Source of the DNA: Steinernema hermaphroditum
Taxonomy: Eukaryota; Nematoda; Chromadorea; Rhabditida; Steinernematidae
Length of the DNA: 64,000 nt
Reading direction: 5' to 3'
Assembly: GCA_030435675.1 (NCBI GenBank)
Contig: CM059623.1
Location: forward strand, 4,304,012 to 4,368,011
The notes below the pieces were generated by a model. The model was not told where the DNA came from. It was given only the letters and a program-made list of their open reading frames with translations, and searched no databases. This document shows, one piece after another, positions 51,981 to 61,185 of this stretch (positions are counted from its first letter, which is position 1; every line of letters begins with the position of its first letter). The position numbers were made by a program, and so were the translations under genes.

Positions 51981-52162
51981 GCATTCCGGTTATTCCTAGA
52001 AATAAAAAAAACCCTATCAGTTCAAATAATACGATGAGTTATCCCGCAATGGGCTGCGGTGACACCCCAGAGATCAACCCGTACCGGAAGATGCTGTGGA
52101 AACCCGAGTCAATGAATCCCGAGAGTAGTATACAACAGACTGGGATTAAACCGATAATCCGT

Positions 52163-52315
52163 CAAGTGGGACATAATCAAGCCCCGCCCTGAAGATAGCT
52201 TAAGCCTAAGCCTAATTGAAGGCTAAGCCTAAGCCTCTGGGGTGGGTGCGGGGCTTGTCCCACTTCAAGTAAACCTAAGCCTAGCTGAAGGGGCGGAGTT
52301 TGTCCCAGTAAGTCG
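52163..52315. repeat. Inverted repeat with telomere-like TAAGCC units
   Basis: The words AAGTGGGACATAATCAAGCC (from about 52164) and GGGGCTTGTCCCACTTCAAG (about 52250-52269) are imperfect reverse complements and enclose a short loop. Inside lie TTAAGCCTAAGCCTAA (52200-52215) and GGCTAAGCCTAAGCC (52221-52235). Just outside lies AAACCTAAGCCTAG (52271-52284), then a further partial arm GGGGCGGAGTTTGTCCCA. TAAGCC is the complement of the nematode telomeric unit TTAGGC. This may be a small non-autonomous element that carries telomere-like sequence, or a healed or internal telomeric scar. Confidence 0.65.
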
Positions 52316-52386
52316 TTTGTTAATTTTAATTGATCTTTGATCAATCAAATCTGTCCCACTAGAGCACGTTGATGTTGTTGATGATG

Positions 52387-52704
52387 TTATTCATAGCGCT
52401 CTATGATGTGAGGCGCAAAGAACCTCACAACCACAATCACATCATCGAAATGATCCCGTTCCTCGGGTGATGAAAGGTTGGGCTCTGTGTATCCAAAAGG
52501 GATATTAAGTATCTGCAGCTCAAAAGGCGTCAAGTGGCGGCCTCCTGGAAGTAGTGGGACGGGCAGCCATCGAGTCCTGAAGTCCTCAGGCGGAAGAAAA
52601 TTTACGATCCTAGCAACGCTTGTAAGGCGGTCTTGTTCGGTGTCGTCTTGAATCTCCCAGATGGCCCGAAGGCCGAGGAGGACCTGCACATACTTAGCCA
52701 TTAT
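52387..52704 (-). CDS. Uncharacterised open exon following the polymerase B fragment
   Basis: The - strand is open for 105 codons from an acceptor TACTATCAG (52705-52713) to TAA/TGA-type stop at 52387. An ATG comes two codons after the acceptor. The protein begins MAKYVQVLLGLRAIWEIQDD and has a central proline-rich part (LPVPLLPGG). A splice of only 34 nt would join it in frame to the polymerase B fragment upstream. It does not resemble the part of polymerase B that should follow the NSFWG motif. I do not recognise it. It may be an unrelated exon or an adjacent gene of the same mobile element. Confidence 0.4.
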   Translation of the reverse strand: MMAKYVQVLLGLRAIWEIQDDTEQDRLTSVARIVNFLPPEDFRTRWLPVPLLPGGRHLTPFELQILNIPFGYTEPNLSSPEERDHFDDVIVVVRFFAPHIIERYE

Positions 52705-52738
52705 CTGATAGTAGAACAATTAGTCTACCTACAGTAAC

Positions 52739-53108
52739 CTGGGGAACGAGGAGCGATGATTTCAGATGTGTTGTGACGAGGATGCCCCTCTGTCCCCACT
52801 TTCCCCTAATCACCAATGTAAATTTAGTTTCAAAGGTCTTAACGTACCAGAAGGAATTCAAAGCGAGCTTGGCCAAATAGCGAAGACCCGGGTTGTAAGC
52901 GATCTTTTCCCTGTCCAACTTTAAATCCATTTTATCTTCACACTCTCGGAGGTAGATCTCTTTTTCCTCTTTACTCATGTCTTGACGTGGTCACCCCTAG
53001 TCCTGTTATCATAACTGTATTGAAACGTAAAGTGTAGATTACCTCCTGCTTGATTTTCAGGAACTCTTTTATGTACTCTGCAAACAAGTCACCTTTCCAA
53101 GTATTCCA
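52739..53108 (-). pseudogene. Protein-primed DNA polymerase B fragment (Polinton/Maverick type)
   Basis: Three - strand exons join with short introns. Exon 53108-53043 encodes GDLFAEYIKEFLKIKQE. After a 46-nt intron, exon 52996-52848 encodes SKEEKEIYLREC and NPGLRYLAKLALNSFW. After a 42-nt intron (GTACGT to GATTAG), exon 52805-52739 completes NSFWGKWGQR. The FLKIKQE block and the AKLxLNSFWGK motif are characteristic of family-B polymerases of Polinton-type elements and linear plasmids. An in-frame TGA at 52991-52993 interrupts the second exon near its start. Only about 90 codons of a normally very long polymerase remain, so the copy is dead. Other Polinton genes (integrase, capsid) are not seen. 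Confidence 0.65.
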
Positions 53109-53674
53109 CGTTCACGTGGATCTACTTCACAATAAATTAGGCCCTTCATCGTATTTAAGGTCTTTCATTTGTGCCCTCAGCGATCGGTCGGGTCACGACT
53201 GACCGACTTTACCCGCGCCGCCAAAGAAGCCGAAGAAGCGTTGCAACTCCGAAGTCCGCGCCGCCAGCCGAACTGATGATGGCTCCCCGCTCCGTTGGCT
53301 GTGCTCCACCGCTATTCCACTTCCGGAATCAGCTCTTCACGACTTCTATGCCCGCGCAAACTAATGGGAACGCTGCATTCTATTCGGATTCGTCTGCTCC
53401 ACCGAAATCAGAAGAAAATCAGCGACCACGGTGTGACTATGTTCTTCTTTGTGCATATATGAGACGTCCTGCACGGCGTAAGCCGCCGATTCGGGAAGAT
53501 AAATCGTGTAAAAATCGTGTAAAAAATCGTATTTAAAACAACATTCGCCATGACGTCATTTGGGAAGTTCTCTCGCTTCACTACGGGGCTCCCACAAAGG
53601 AAAATGCCGCTTTGAAAAAATGTGAAATTAAGGATAAATACCATTTGCTGTTATACCGTCAGAAGTGAGCGATC
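53109..53674. other. Unassigned region
   Basis: A 122-codon + strand open frame (53171-53536) is present, rich in Arg, Pro and Ser. It has no recognisable domain and a late ATG, so I do not call it a gene. Nothing else was identified. Confidence 0.4.
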
Positions 53675-53724
53675 GCCACGATGGTTCAGTGGTATGTCTG
53701 GATGCTGCTACGCGGGTCTTAGCT
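53675..53724 (+). pseudogene. Truncated tRNA-Gly-like sequence
   Basis: GCCACGATGGTTCAGTGGTA matches the acceptor/D-arm region of eukaryotic tRNA-Gly, including the A-box. It is followed by TGCTACGCGGG, close to the tRNA-Gly(GCC) anticodon loop TGCCACGCGGG but with GCT in place of the GCC anticodon. The T-arm with its GGTTCGA B-box is missing and the 5' strand has no pairing partner. It is therefore a tRNA pseudogene or a short tRNA-derived element. Confidence 0.45.
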
Positions 53725-54550
53725 AGCTGGTTAGAAGAGTGAATAGTAGTAGGTTGCGGTGTGGAGATACCTCAAACTTGGGTAATTAAACCTTTTATTA
53801 CACGGGCACAGTACAAAAAGTGCGCAACAATGATACTGACTTCTTTTGGTGGCGACGGTTCCATATAATCGACGGCAGCTGGGTGGAGATCCAAGATCAA
53901 AGTCATTTTGCGGCGGACGGCGGCGGACGGAGGTGTACGGTTGCACTCGGCCTCCTTTCATCCTGCGGATGTGTCTAAGGAATCTCGGGGAAAAGCTTCG
54001 CTCATTCATACAGCTCCAAATTTCAGTCAAGAAGATTCTACGTAAGCTCTTCCCATATGTGGATCTCTCGGTGCACGAAAACTAATGAGTGTTGAAAACT
54101 CACAGATCTGTGTAGATAAAGCTCGTGAGAAGTCGACAGCGATCGTGAAATCGAGTAGATTTCTGAAAACGAGAGAGATAGAGAGGACTGCATCGGACCA
54201 TCGGACACTCTGATCGCGCCTCTTCTAAAGCGGCGAAGGAGTAAAAGTGCAAAGAGAGAAGAGGCGATGACGGCGATCGTTCGCGCCGCGCACTCATAAA
54301 CATCGTGGCGCCTTTGACAGCGGCGCCGTTCTATCGACGGAATTGTATCTGCCATTATCGATTTGGGTCGTCCTCAGTCACAGATTTTCTCTCGTTTCAG
54401 TGGTTGAACCTTCCGATTCGCGTCGACTATATCGAGGAGCGACGTATGAACAAAAAAGTGAGTTTTGTTTTTTTGGCATGTGAGAAAATATTCTTGCGAG
54501 AGCCCAGCTGAAAAAGAAGAGGAAAATTGCTCAAAATTCCAGTTGCAGAT
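53725..54550. other. Unassigned region, possible 5' exon near its end
   Basis: Overlapping open frames of 60-105 codons on both strands have no recognisable domain. An exon-like stretch at 54400-54459 lies between CTCGTTTCAG and AAAAAAGTGAG and contains an ATG. It could be a 5' exon of the next gene, but its phase does not fit the ATG at 54551. Confidence 0.4.
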
Positions 54551-55385
54551 ATGGGTAAAAGGAATGTGTTCATTATTTCGGAGGCTGAAGAATCGTCTGA
54601 CTCGGATTTTGCTATGTTTGTGGACCTCAAAATAAGAACAGGAGAAGGATCAAATCAACTTCCATTTCATCCCTATCGCCGCCCCCCAGAAACAGAAGGA
54701 GAGAGCCGCACCACTGAAAAAGTAGGCTCTATCGTAGAATAAACATGCTCGTGGTATCTTTCAGGAGTGTGAAAAAACAATGTCGTGAACAAAATCAAGC
54801 AACCGAAAGGAGCAGTGAAGTCGAGCTTCGAGTTTGAACTCTGCAGCGACTGCACTCAACGGACCAGCTGGCACCGTCGCCCCACGTACGTTTCCCAACA
54901 GTCACCATCTCAGAGAGGCGAGTCGAGATCTTCACAACATGTAGGGTCTGATGGTATGTCTGTTCCATAAAACATTTTTATTTTGTGTTATTTTTAGAGT
55001 CCCAATGAGATCATCCAGAAGACGAACTGGGTCATTGTCATAAGTTGTAAGACCTGTCGGGAGGCTTCAAAAAGGTCCATATCGCCAAGTGTCACGCTTG
55101 CAAGGACCACATCCGACTTCTCCGATTGCGATATCCATGTCGCTTTGCGACCAGGGAACCAGAAATCATATCAGGTGTTGTCAAAAAACCAGAATTTCGA
55201 AAATAAAATTATAACCAGAGATCCATGTTTATGAATGGTAAAAATAGGTTTGAGGTTTCACACTGCAACCAACTACTATTCACTCTCTCCCCAAACCAGA
55301 AGACCCACGTGGCAGCTCTCCAAACCATCCCACTGAACCACCGCGTGACCGCTCAATCCATGTGGACCATATTATATGTCTTTAG
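54551..55385 (+). CDS. Cys-rich protein, four exons, two apparent 1-base frame breaks
   Basis: Exons: 54551-54721 (ATG, 3 nt after TTGCAG; acidic SEAEESSDSDF), 54765-54940, 54998-55174 and 55300-55385, with introns of 43, 57 and 125 nt. Exon 2 carries CSDC; exon 3 carries CKTC and CHACKDH; the last exon is Pro-rich and ends with TAG 55383-55385, just before an AATAAA. Paired CxxC motifs suggest a zinc-ribbon-like fold, but I do not recognise the family. In exon 2 the frame breaks at a run of six A (54772-54777) and in exon 3 at a run of five A (55069-55073). In each case one more A would restore one continuous frame through all exon phases, to about 203 codons. This fits either lost bases in the assembly or recent decay. 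Confidence 0.55.
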
Positions 55386-55388
55386 TCC

Positions 55389-55394
55389 AATAAA
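55389..55394 (+). terminator. Polyadenylation signal AATAAA
   Basis: AATAAA starts 4 nt after the TAG stop of the Cys-rich gene and is followed by a T-rich stretch (GATTGTTGT). The position suits a very short 3' UTR, as is common in nematodes, and supports both the strand and the last exon of that gene model. Confidence 0.6.
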
Positions 55395-56111
55395 GATTGT
55401 TGTACATAAATAGCGAAAGATCAGTTACCATTTCGCGCTCGTTGTAGATAGCCCGTGTTTTTTATATAAATGGTTCAATCATGAATGACCGTAAGTAGAC
55501 CGACCATGGTTGTATCCTTTGTCAATGTAGTGATAGGGTTATTGCGTAGTAAGGTGACCGAGGTTTAAGCGAAGACGATGGGGCGAAGAGGGTCGGGTAG
55601 GGAGGGAAGGCGGGATTCGGGTTTCTTTTGGTGGCGTGAGCTGGGAAGACGGGCCAACTGGATGTAGGGACTCTAACGAGGACGAAGGACTGGGATTAAC
55701 CTTTCTGAGCTTCTTTCGCACACTTTCGCACACAACGTCTGGGTCTATGAGTAAATTATGTAGAGGCAGGTGTTTTGCAAGGGGGCAGGTTTTGCAGAAA
55801 ATCATCGTTTTAACCAAAAGGGCTAAAGGCGGGAATGAGTTTGAAAAGAAGGCAGTGGATCGAGCATGTCATGCAGAACGTCGTTCTTGAAGATTCCGAA
55901 GTTCCTTGCGTGCTAAGTTCCGCTTTTTGTCTTGTCGATTTTGTCGATCGAGTCCTGCAATTTTTGTCGAAGGGAATGGAAAGATAAGTCGTTCGATGTG
56001 TGAATGTGAAGCACTCATAGATGATGTACATTACGAAGTTTCGGTACTTACAGATCCAGAACGTGTCGCAGACTGCGGTGAGCGTTTGGTCAACTCCGGC
56101 ATAGTTTAGTT
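55395..56111. other. Unassigned region
   Basis: Open frames of 84-101 codons occur on both strands. On the - strand GTAAGT (near 56055) and an AATTGCAG acceptor (near 55960) could bound an intron downstream of the RING fragment, followed by a basic stretch LDRQNRQDKKRNLARKEL. The join gives a stop codon, so I do not call a gene. Confidence 0.4.
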
Positions 56112-56478
56112 TCACGTGGATCGGGTGGTCGGGTGGTAGAATGCTGTTACGTTACGGTTACTGTTATGCTTTTGCTGTTCCGAGATAGATGGTTGGTGTG
56201 CGGACGGCTGATCAACAGATGTTCCCGGTGCTGAAATGGCGACAGACAAATCGAATCGGCACAGAGGACATCGCACGGGTCTTCTTTCCTGGATGAAAGA
56301 CGGTAACTCATGTTCACAAAGCAAGATCGGTGGAATCTGAAACATTACTTGTACATCACAACAGAATTCATGTAGACTTACTTATGTCGGCAGACGTATA
56401 ATTCCACAGTGGACATGCTGTCCTGGTTATCCAGACAAATAGCACAGAGTTCGTGATGGGTCGAAACGAAAAGCCGAA
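56112..56478 (-). pseudogene. RING-H2 zinc-finger protein with a frame break inside the RING
   Basis: On the - strand an exon ending at 56382 encodes ELCAICLDNQDS and ELYVCRH. A 45-nt intron (GTAAGT to ATGTTTCAG, 56381-56337) leads in phase to KFHRSCFVNM, completing the C3H2 part of a RING-H2 finger. The final pair, RCPLCRFDL, is in another frame, so one base is missing or extra between about 56270 and 56320. The C-terminal part after the RING is Ser/Gln-rich and stops at 56112. RING-H2 proteins are usually E3 ubiquitin ligases. No start codon or other domain was found upstream. This is a decayed copy or a sequence error in a live gene. Confidence 0.6.
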
Positions 56479-57700
56479 CCCGTCGTTAAAGACGGGTTGC
56501 CCTTATACACCACTCAAACCGATGCAACGAGGAGGTTTGAGATTCATTTCTTGTGAGATTTTATACCGGGAGTGGCATAAATACTATTAGTGGAACGAAC
56601 TTTTCAATTTATCTTGATTTTTTGCCTTTCTAGTGCCACTTTTGTTGATATATTCGTGTTGCTCGTGCTTTGCTGATCTAGGGTAACTGTTTTTCCTGCT
56701 ACTTTTCTCCTTATCCCTTAGACAAAATGGCTTCCTAAGAAAATCCTAAAATGACCGTTTTTCTCTCATCGCCGATTACAAGCACGGAATGCCGATTCTG
56801 GAGATTGAAAAGTTAAGGAAATTTCAATTTTTTCAAGTCCAAAGTTTCGTTAAACGCTTTCAAGAGACAGTAGGGATCTAGGTTCGACAAATAAGTCGAA
56901 GTCGGAGAACAGTACAAAACAGCAAAGACCAGAGACGCCATCTGGAACAAGGTTAAGTGGAATCCAGCACGGTCCATAAGAAACCTGACAAGGGACCACG
57001 GAGTCATTGTGGGATTGGTCAGGAAATTAGTGTAAGAAGATCCAAGACTCTGCCCCTACAAACTGGCCCGCGGCCAACTCTTGGATGATCAAATGAAGAC
57101 CGCAAGACTAAAGAAGAAACGGAAAATGAAGGCCGAGGGCCGCGGCAAGAGAACCTCAATCTGTCCTTTTTCAACCACGACAACACTGAAATACTTTTTG
57201 CAAATAAAACGGAGAACTCACAAAAAGCGGGGCAGTGGTGAAGGACAAAAGAGAGTCTTGGGAGAACCGTCTTTTCTGATTGAGCTATTGTGTGCTACGA
57301 GTAAAGGACTGGCCGTATGTCCCCGAACTGTTTGGATATTCAGATATTTTGGATATCCATTCGCTAATACTGAAGAAGCGTTGCATTAGTAGATGATCAA
57401 CAGAGATAAGAATCTCTCTACACTGTTGTTAAGTAGAGCCCTTCCTCTCTTCGTACGATTTGGCGGTAAATATGTATATAAAACGACATTCAGTCATACA
57501 CATATACAGCAAACGTAATAAGTTCATACACTTAGGACTGTCCGAGAACGGAAAGTTACGCTGCACATGAAGCGAATAACTATGGCGATGGTGACGATAA
57601 AACACCAAAAGAGAGAAAATGGCAGCTGGAAGAAACTCTACACCCGTGGAATTGTAATAATGAATTCGGTCGACTCGATGCCCTAGGAACTAGATGGAGT
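56479..57700. other. Unassigned 1.2-kb region
   Basis: Two modest open frames are present. A - strand frame (57007-56813, 64 codons, ATG) reads MTPWSLVRFLMDRAGFHL and has a hydrophobic middle. A + strand frame (57081-57389) begins with a Lys-rich stretch (LKKKRKMKAEGRGK). Neither has a recognisable domain. The rest is AT-rich with no repeat noticed. Part of the right side would be the 3' UTR of the Pax gene. Confidence 0.4.
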
Positions 57701-58743
57701 TTAAAACGGAACAGAGTTGAAGGCTGGAGAGGAATGGGACGTCTTCAGTGAAGTCGTTCCGTGGAACGGATTCAAGGACTCGGCGACAAAGTCTTGGATC
57801 GGGGATTGGTGACATTGCTTCTCGAAGTATTCGGAGGAAGTGGGCATCAGAGGCGAAGTGCTCATCTCGGAGCTATGGTCGAAGGCCTCGGGAAGTTTCC
57901 GGGAACTCAGCTTCGTGCGGATGATTCTAGAATGGGGGAAATCAGAGCCATTCCATCTGAACTGACCTGTTGATCGAACTGACACTTGGGACATTTCCAA
58001 CGCTGCACACGCCGTCGTTCACGAGACGTTCTCGAATCTCCCACGAGTACATGGTCGGTCGGTAGTGCTTGTATATTGCTATGGCGGTGACCACTTGGGG
58101 CAGCGACTTCTTCGGCTTGGAACCTCCGATCTTGCCGGGGTGTATTGAACCTGTGTCTCGATACCTAAAGTCGGTTGACGAGGAATAGTTGGAGTTGGAC
58201 GTACTTCGATAGAATCTTCGACACACAGCCGTGAGAGACGCGGAGTTCCCGTGAGATCTGACAGGGCTTCACGCCGGCACTGGCCATGGCGATGATCTTC
58301 TCGCGCAAGTAGGAAGGCAAGGGCCGGCCGTTGGCGTAGATTCCGCCCAGTTGGTTGGTTCCCGTTCGGGCTAAAAGCTTTCGCGTTCTAAAACGCCCAC
58401 CCCATGGCGACTCACATTTATCGTCATTCGAAGAAACAGAGTTAGTGTCCCAAGAGGAGTGCTGCGATTCCTTGACGATACTCTTGTGGTCAGAGCCATC
58501 CACTTCCGTCGCTGTCTCCTCACTCTTCTCTCCAAAGGGCCAATCGTCCGGGGAGTAGGCAAAAGAAGGACCGTCTACCGACTGAAACAGTCTCGGTTAT
58601 GCCACGACCCAGTTTGAACCCCCCTCCACCTTCAGCCACTCCTCGAACTTCTGCTCGAAGTCCATGTCCAAGTCGACGGAGCAGTTGCTCGAATTCTTGC
58701 CTTGCTCCTGGATAAGCATCGGATGAAGGCCGAGGGTTGACAT
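57701..58743 (-). CDS. egl-38/pax-2-like: Pax2/5/8-type paired-domain transcription factor
   Basis: Five - strand exons join without a frame break: 58743-58630, 58581-58416, 58370-58205, 58164-57967 and 57926-57701, giving 289 aa. The introns are 48, 45, 40 and 40 nt. The paired domain covers about residues 95-220: [16 protein letters not shown] and [19 protein letters not shown] in the PAI half, then [15 protein letters not shown] and [13 protein letters not shown] in the RED half. The ending SINRIIRTK is that of Pax2/5/8; Pax6 and Pax3/7 end differently. No homeodomain and no clear octapeptide follow; the C-terminal 70 residues are Ser/Pro-rich. Short paired-domain-only proteins of this class are known in nematodes (egl-38, pax-2). 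It should bind DNA in the nucleus as a developmental regulator. The first 94 residues are acidic and not recognised. The ATG is chosen because a TTTCAG acceptor lies 4 nt upstream. Confidence 0.88.
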
Positions 58744-58747
58744 GACT

Positions 58748-58761
58748 CTGAAAGTGACAGC
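58748..58761 (-). promoter_or_regulatory. Probable trans-splice acceptor of the Pax gene
   Basis: On the - strand GCTGTCACTTTCAG ends 4 nt before the ATG of the Pax gene. No upstream coding exon was found, so a spliced leader is the likely partner. A cis-spliced 5' non-coding exon remains possible. Confidence 0.55.
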
Positions 58762-60377
58762 GTAGAGAAAGCGTCCAGTTCAAGCATGTCCACGATAAAG
58801 GTAAATAGTCAAATTGAAGTCATCTGGACAACTAGTTAACATCGCTCTTCTCTGACACCAAACAACAAACCTCTGCTGGCAGACACGACCAATTCGGAAG
58901 TTTGACTGGCGGCGATCTTTTTTGGACGAGTCCCGCGATACAGCGGATAAACCGGTCTCTCAGATCGAGCGAACATATATCCACCCTCCTTCGTGCGCTC
59001 GTTGCGTCATCGCTGCCTTACGACAGACCATCGCAAGACGCCGCTTCGTGTTATAGTCCGCTTTATGCGGGCATTGATCAAATCTACGCGCTTGATGCGG
59101 TGGACGGAGCGCTTCTCAGCCTAGCCGGGGCTGGCCTGAACCCCCAGTTCTAAGGATGGGAGCGTAACTGTAGAGAGAGGACAGCCCATATGAGGTCAGT
59201 TCCTAGAGAATAGGGAGAGTGAAATGTCCAATTACTGGATGAGAGCCTGTTCTCCGTCTTCTGTTTTCTCTTTTTGCCGAAGGCTATGCCAGGTAGCGTC
59301 GTTTGCCCTCTGCTTCTCTCCCTGCTGGATATATCGCTCTGTGGATCTCCTTCCGCCGTTCACTCTCTCCACAACAACCCTCGCAATGAATTGCATAACC
59401 GCCGTAGGGCTCGCAAACCAGATTGCGAACTGGGAAGTTTCGGAAAGTGAAAGTGTTGTGATTTCAATCTCGGGTCATCACCAATTATCGGACGGCGATC
59501 GAATCGTTTTCATCGAAAACATCGTCCGACTGTTTTATCTCGACGCCGTCGGCGAAGGATCGCGCAACTTTCGCTGACTGCGCTGATCGCTGCAAATTCG
59601 TCCTCAATGACAACGAAAAGTGAAAACAAACACCGCGGAAAGGGAAAAGAAAATAGGAACATTCCTGACAAGGGGAACTCTGCGGAGTATCCGATGATAT
59701 TTATGTAGTGTTGGGGATGGTTTCGCTGAAGACAGTCATAGGTGTTGTGGTGCTGGGTTGACACAGAAGCACACGACCAGTCCTTTACTCGAGGCACATA
59801 ACGAATATATAATGTGAAACGCAGTGACACATAGGATGAAGTAGCTGTCTAGAAGGATATGACTGATCTGTCCTTAACAGTAGGGGCAACCTGTCTTAAA
59901 GGAGGGCTTCGCTACGTTTATCATCGATTTTTCAGATATAACAGCAATCCTACATAGAAGCCAAAAGCGTATTCAAAAAGAGGTCAAGAAATGGCAGTTC
60001 TCGATATTCTGGGTCGTTCAGCTCACTGAAAATGAACCGATGCACTATACCACTGTACCTACAGGACCGCTCAAAACCGGGCCTTTTCAGGCAGTGATCC
60101 TAGCCAGTCCGAAACTCGGACTCACGCGGAATTTTTTTGCGAATTCTTGATTCATTTTTAACCCAGAAACGTGTCGGGAACAGAGCGGTCTTGATCTAGA
60201 TCACGTCTTAGTCTGTTTGGTGTTCGGAGTCAAGTTGGTCCGTTCTCCTGGGTTCATTGTGGCGATCATGAGTTCGTCCGCGGCCATATGCCTTTCCTGT
60301 CGGAAACGATTCTTCGAAAACACGCCAGCGAAACTCACCAGTGGACTTTTGAAGTCTTGGTATCGTCTCGGCGACGC
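58762..60377. other. Unassigned 1.6-kb region upstream of the Pax gene
   Basis: Open frames of 83-118 codons (58902-59153, 59224-59577 on +; 59830-59510 on -) show no recognisable domain. A 37-codon + strand frame near 60267 has CLSCRKRFF but nothing else. The part near 58762 probably holds the Pax promoter. No RNA gene or clear repeat was identified. Confidence 0.4.
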
Positions 60378-60851
60378 TTAAACTTTGGTATCAGTTTTCA
60401 CGGCTCTGGTCTCGGGTCGCCCTTTCAGAATTTTATCGGACTCAAGGAAGAATAACTGCAAAACTTTAATGAGACCCCCTTCTTTGTTGTTCTTGCGGAA
60501 TTCTGTTATCTGTATCTGGTCACCGGAACCATTCAAAAGTGCTTGGAACCATTCGTTGAACGGAGATATCACTGAAGAATATTTCACACAAGACGGTGGT
60601 ATAAAGCTTGTCATAAATATGCATTGGAAGTGCTTGAAATCATTGTGAAGAACATTTCTATCTTGCCCACTCAATACAATATTTCGCAGGTGGTATATAA
60701 GAACATGTGGGAACAAAGAAGGTGTTGGGAAAGTAGTTTGGTAGACACAGCAATGGTTATTGATAACAAAGGTCTGCCAAACATGGTTTTTCATAGCGGA
60801 AGAGATCATTGGAACAGTTGGAACAATGGAGTCAATGAAGGAAAACCTCAA
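60378..60851 (-). CDS. Uncharacterised 157-aa open frame
   Basis: An ATG-started - strand frame of 157 codons, long for this AT-rich stretch, ends just right of 60378. It reads FNEWFQALLNGSGDQIQ and GLIKVLQLFFLESDKILKG in its second half. I recognise no domain, signal peptide or membrane segment. Two + strand frames overlap it and are similarly long, so the strand is uncertain. It lies about 120 bp left of a palindromic transposon and could belong to another repeat. Confidence 0.25.
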   Translation of the reverse strand: MRFSFIDSIVPTVPMISSAMKNHVWQTFVINNHCCVYQTTFPTPSLFPHVLIYHLRNIVLSGQDRNVLHNDFKHFQCIFMTSFIPPSCVKYSSVISPFNEWFQALLNGSGDQIQITEFRKNNKEGGLIKVLQLFFLESDKILKGRPETRAVKTDTKV

Positions 60852-60976
60852 TCGTGGAAGGCTTTTAATTTGCGGTTAAAAAACAGGTCTAACGGATGAG
60901 GGAATATCATGTCTTTTCCTCCACTAGAGAGGAAGGGCCAATTGTCATATGACAAGAAGAGGGATAAGTACAGTGC

Positions 60977-60999
60977 GTCCAGTAATGATACGTCCACCT
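60977..60999 (+). repeat. Left outer direct repeat of the palindromic element
   Basis: GTCCAGTAATGATACGTCCA lies 6 bp inside the left end. It is a likely transposase-binding site by analogy with IR/DR Tc1-like elements. Confidence 0.7.
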
Positions 61000-61162
61000 C
61001 TTTTTTCTTGCATATCTCGCGGTTAACGAACTTTGACAAACTGCGACATACACCATTTGAAAGAGCAGCCAAAATAACGGTACTTAGCATAGAACGTTCG
61101 GAGTTCGGTGTTGGAGGTTGGTGTAAAAAATATGGTTTTTTTAAAAATAGGCCCAGATTGCT

Positions 61163-61185
61163 GTCCAGAAATGATACGTCCACCC
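61163..61185 (+). repeat. Left inner direct repeat of the palindromic element
   Basis: GTCCAGAAATGATACGTCCA differs from the outer copy at one of 20 positions and lies 186 bp further in, in the same orientation. Confidence 0.7.

Noticed and set aside
52200..52284. A true chromosome end
   Set aside because: There are only a few TAAGCC units and unique gene-bearing DNA lies on both sides.
48271..52993. TGA read as tryptophan (alternative code)
   Set aside because: The RBMX2 gene ends in TGA at the expected length, one of the three cases is TAG, and all three genes show other damage.
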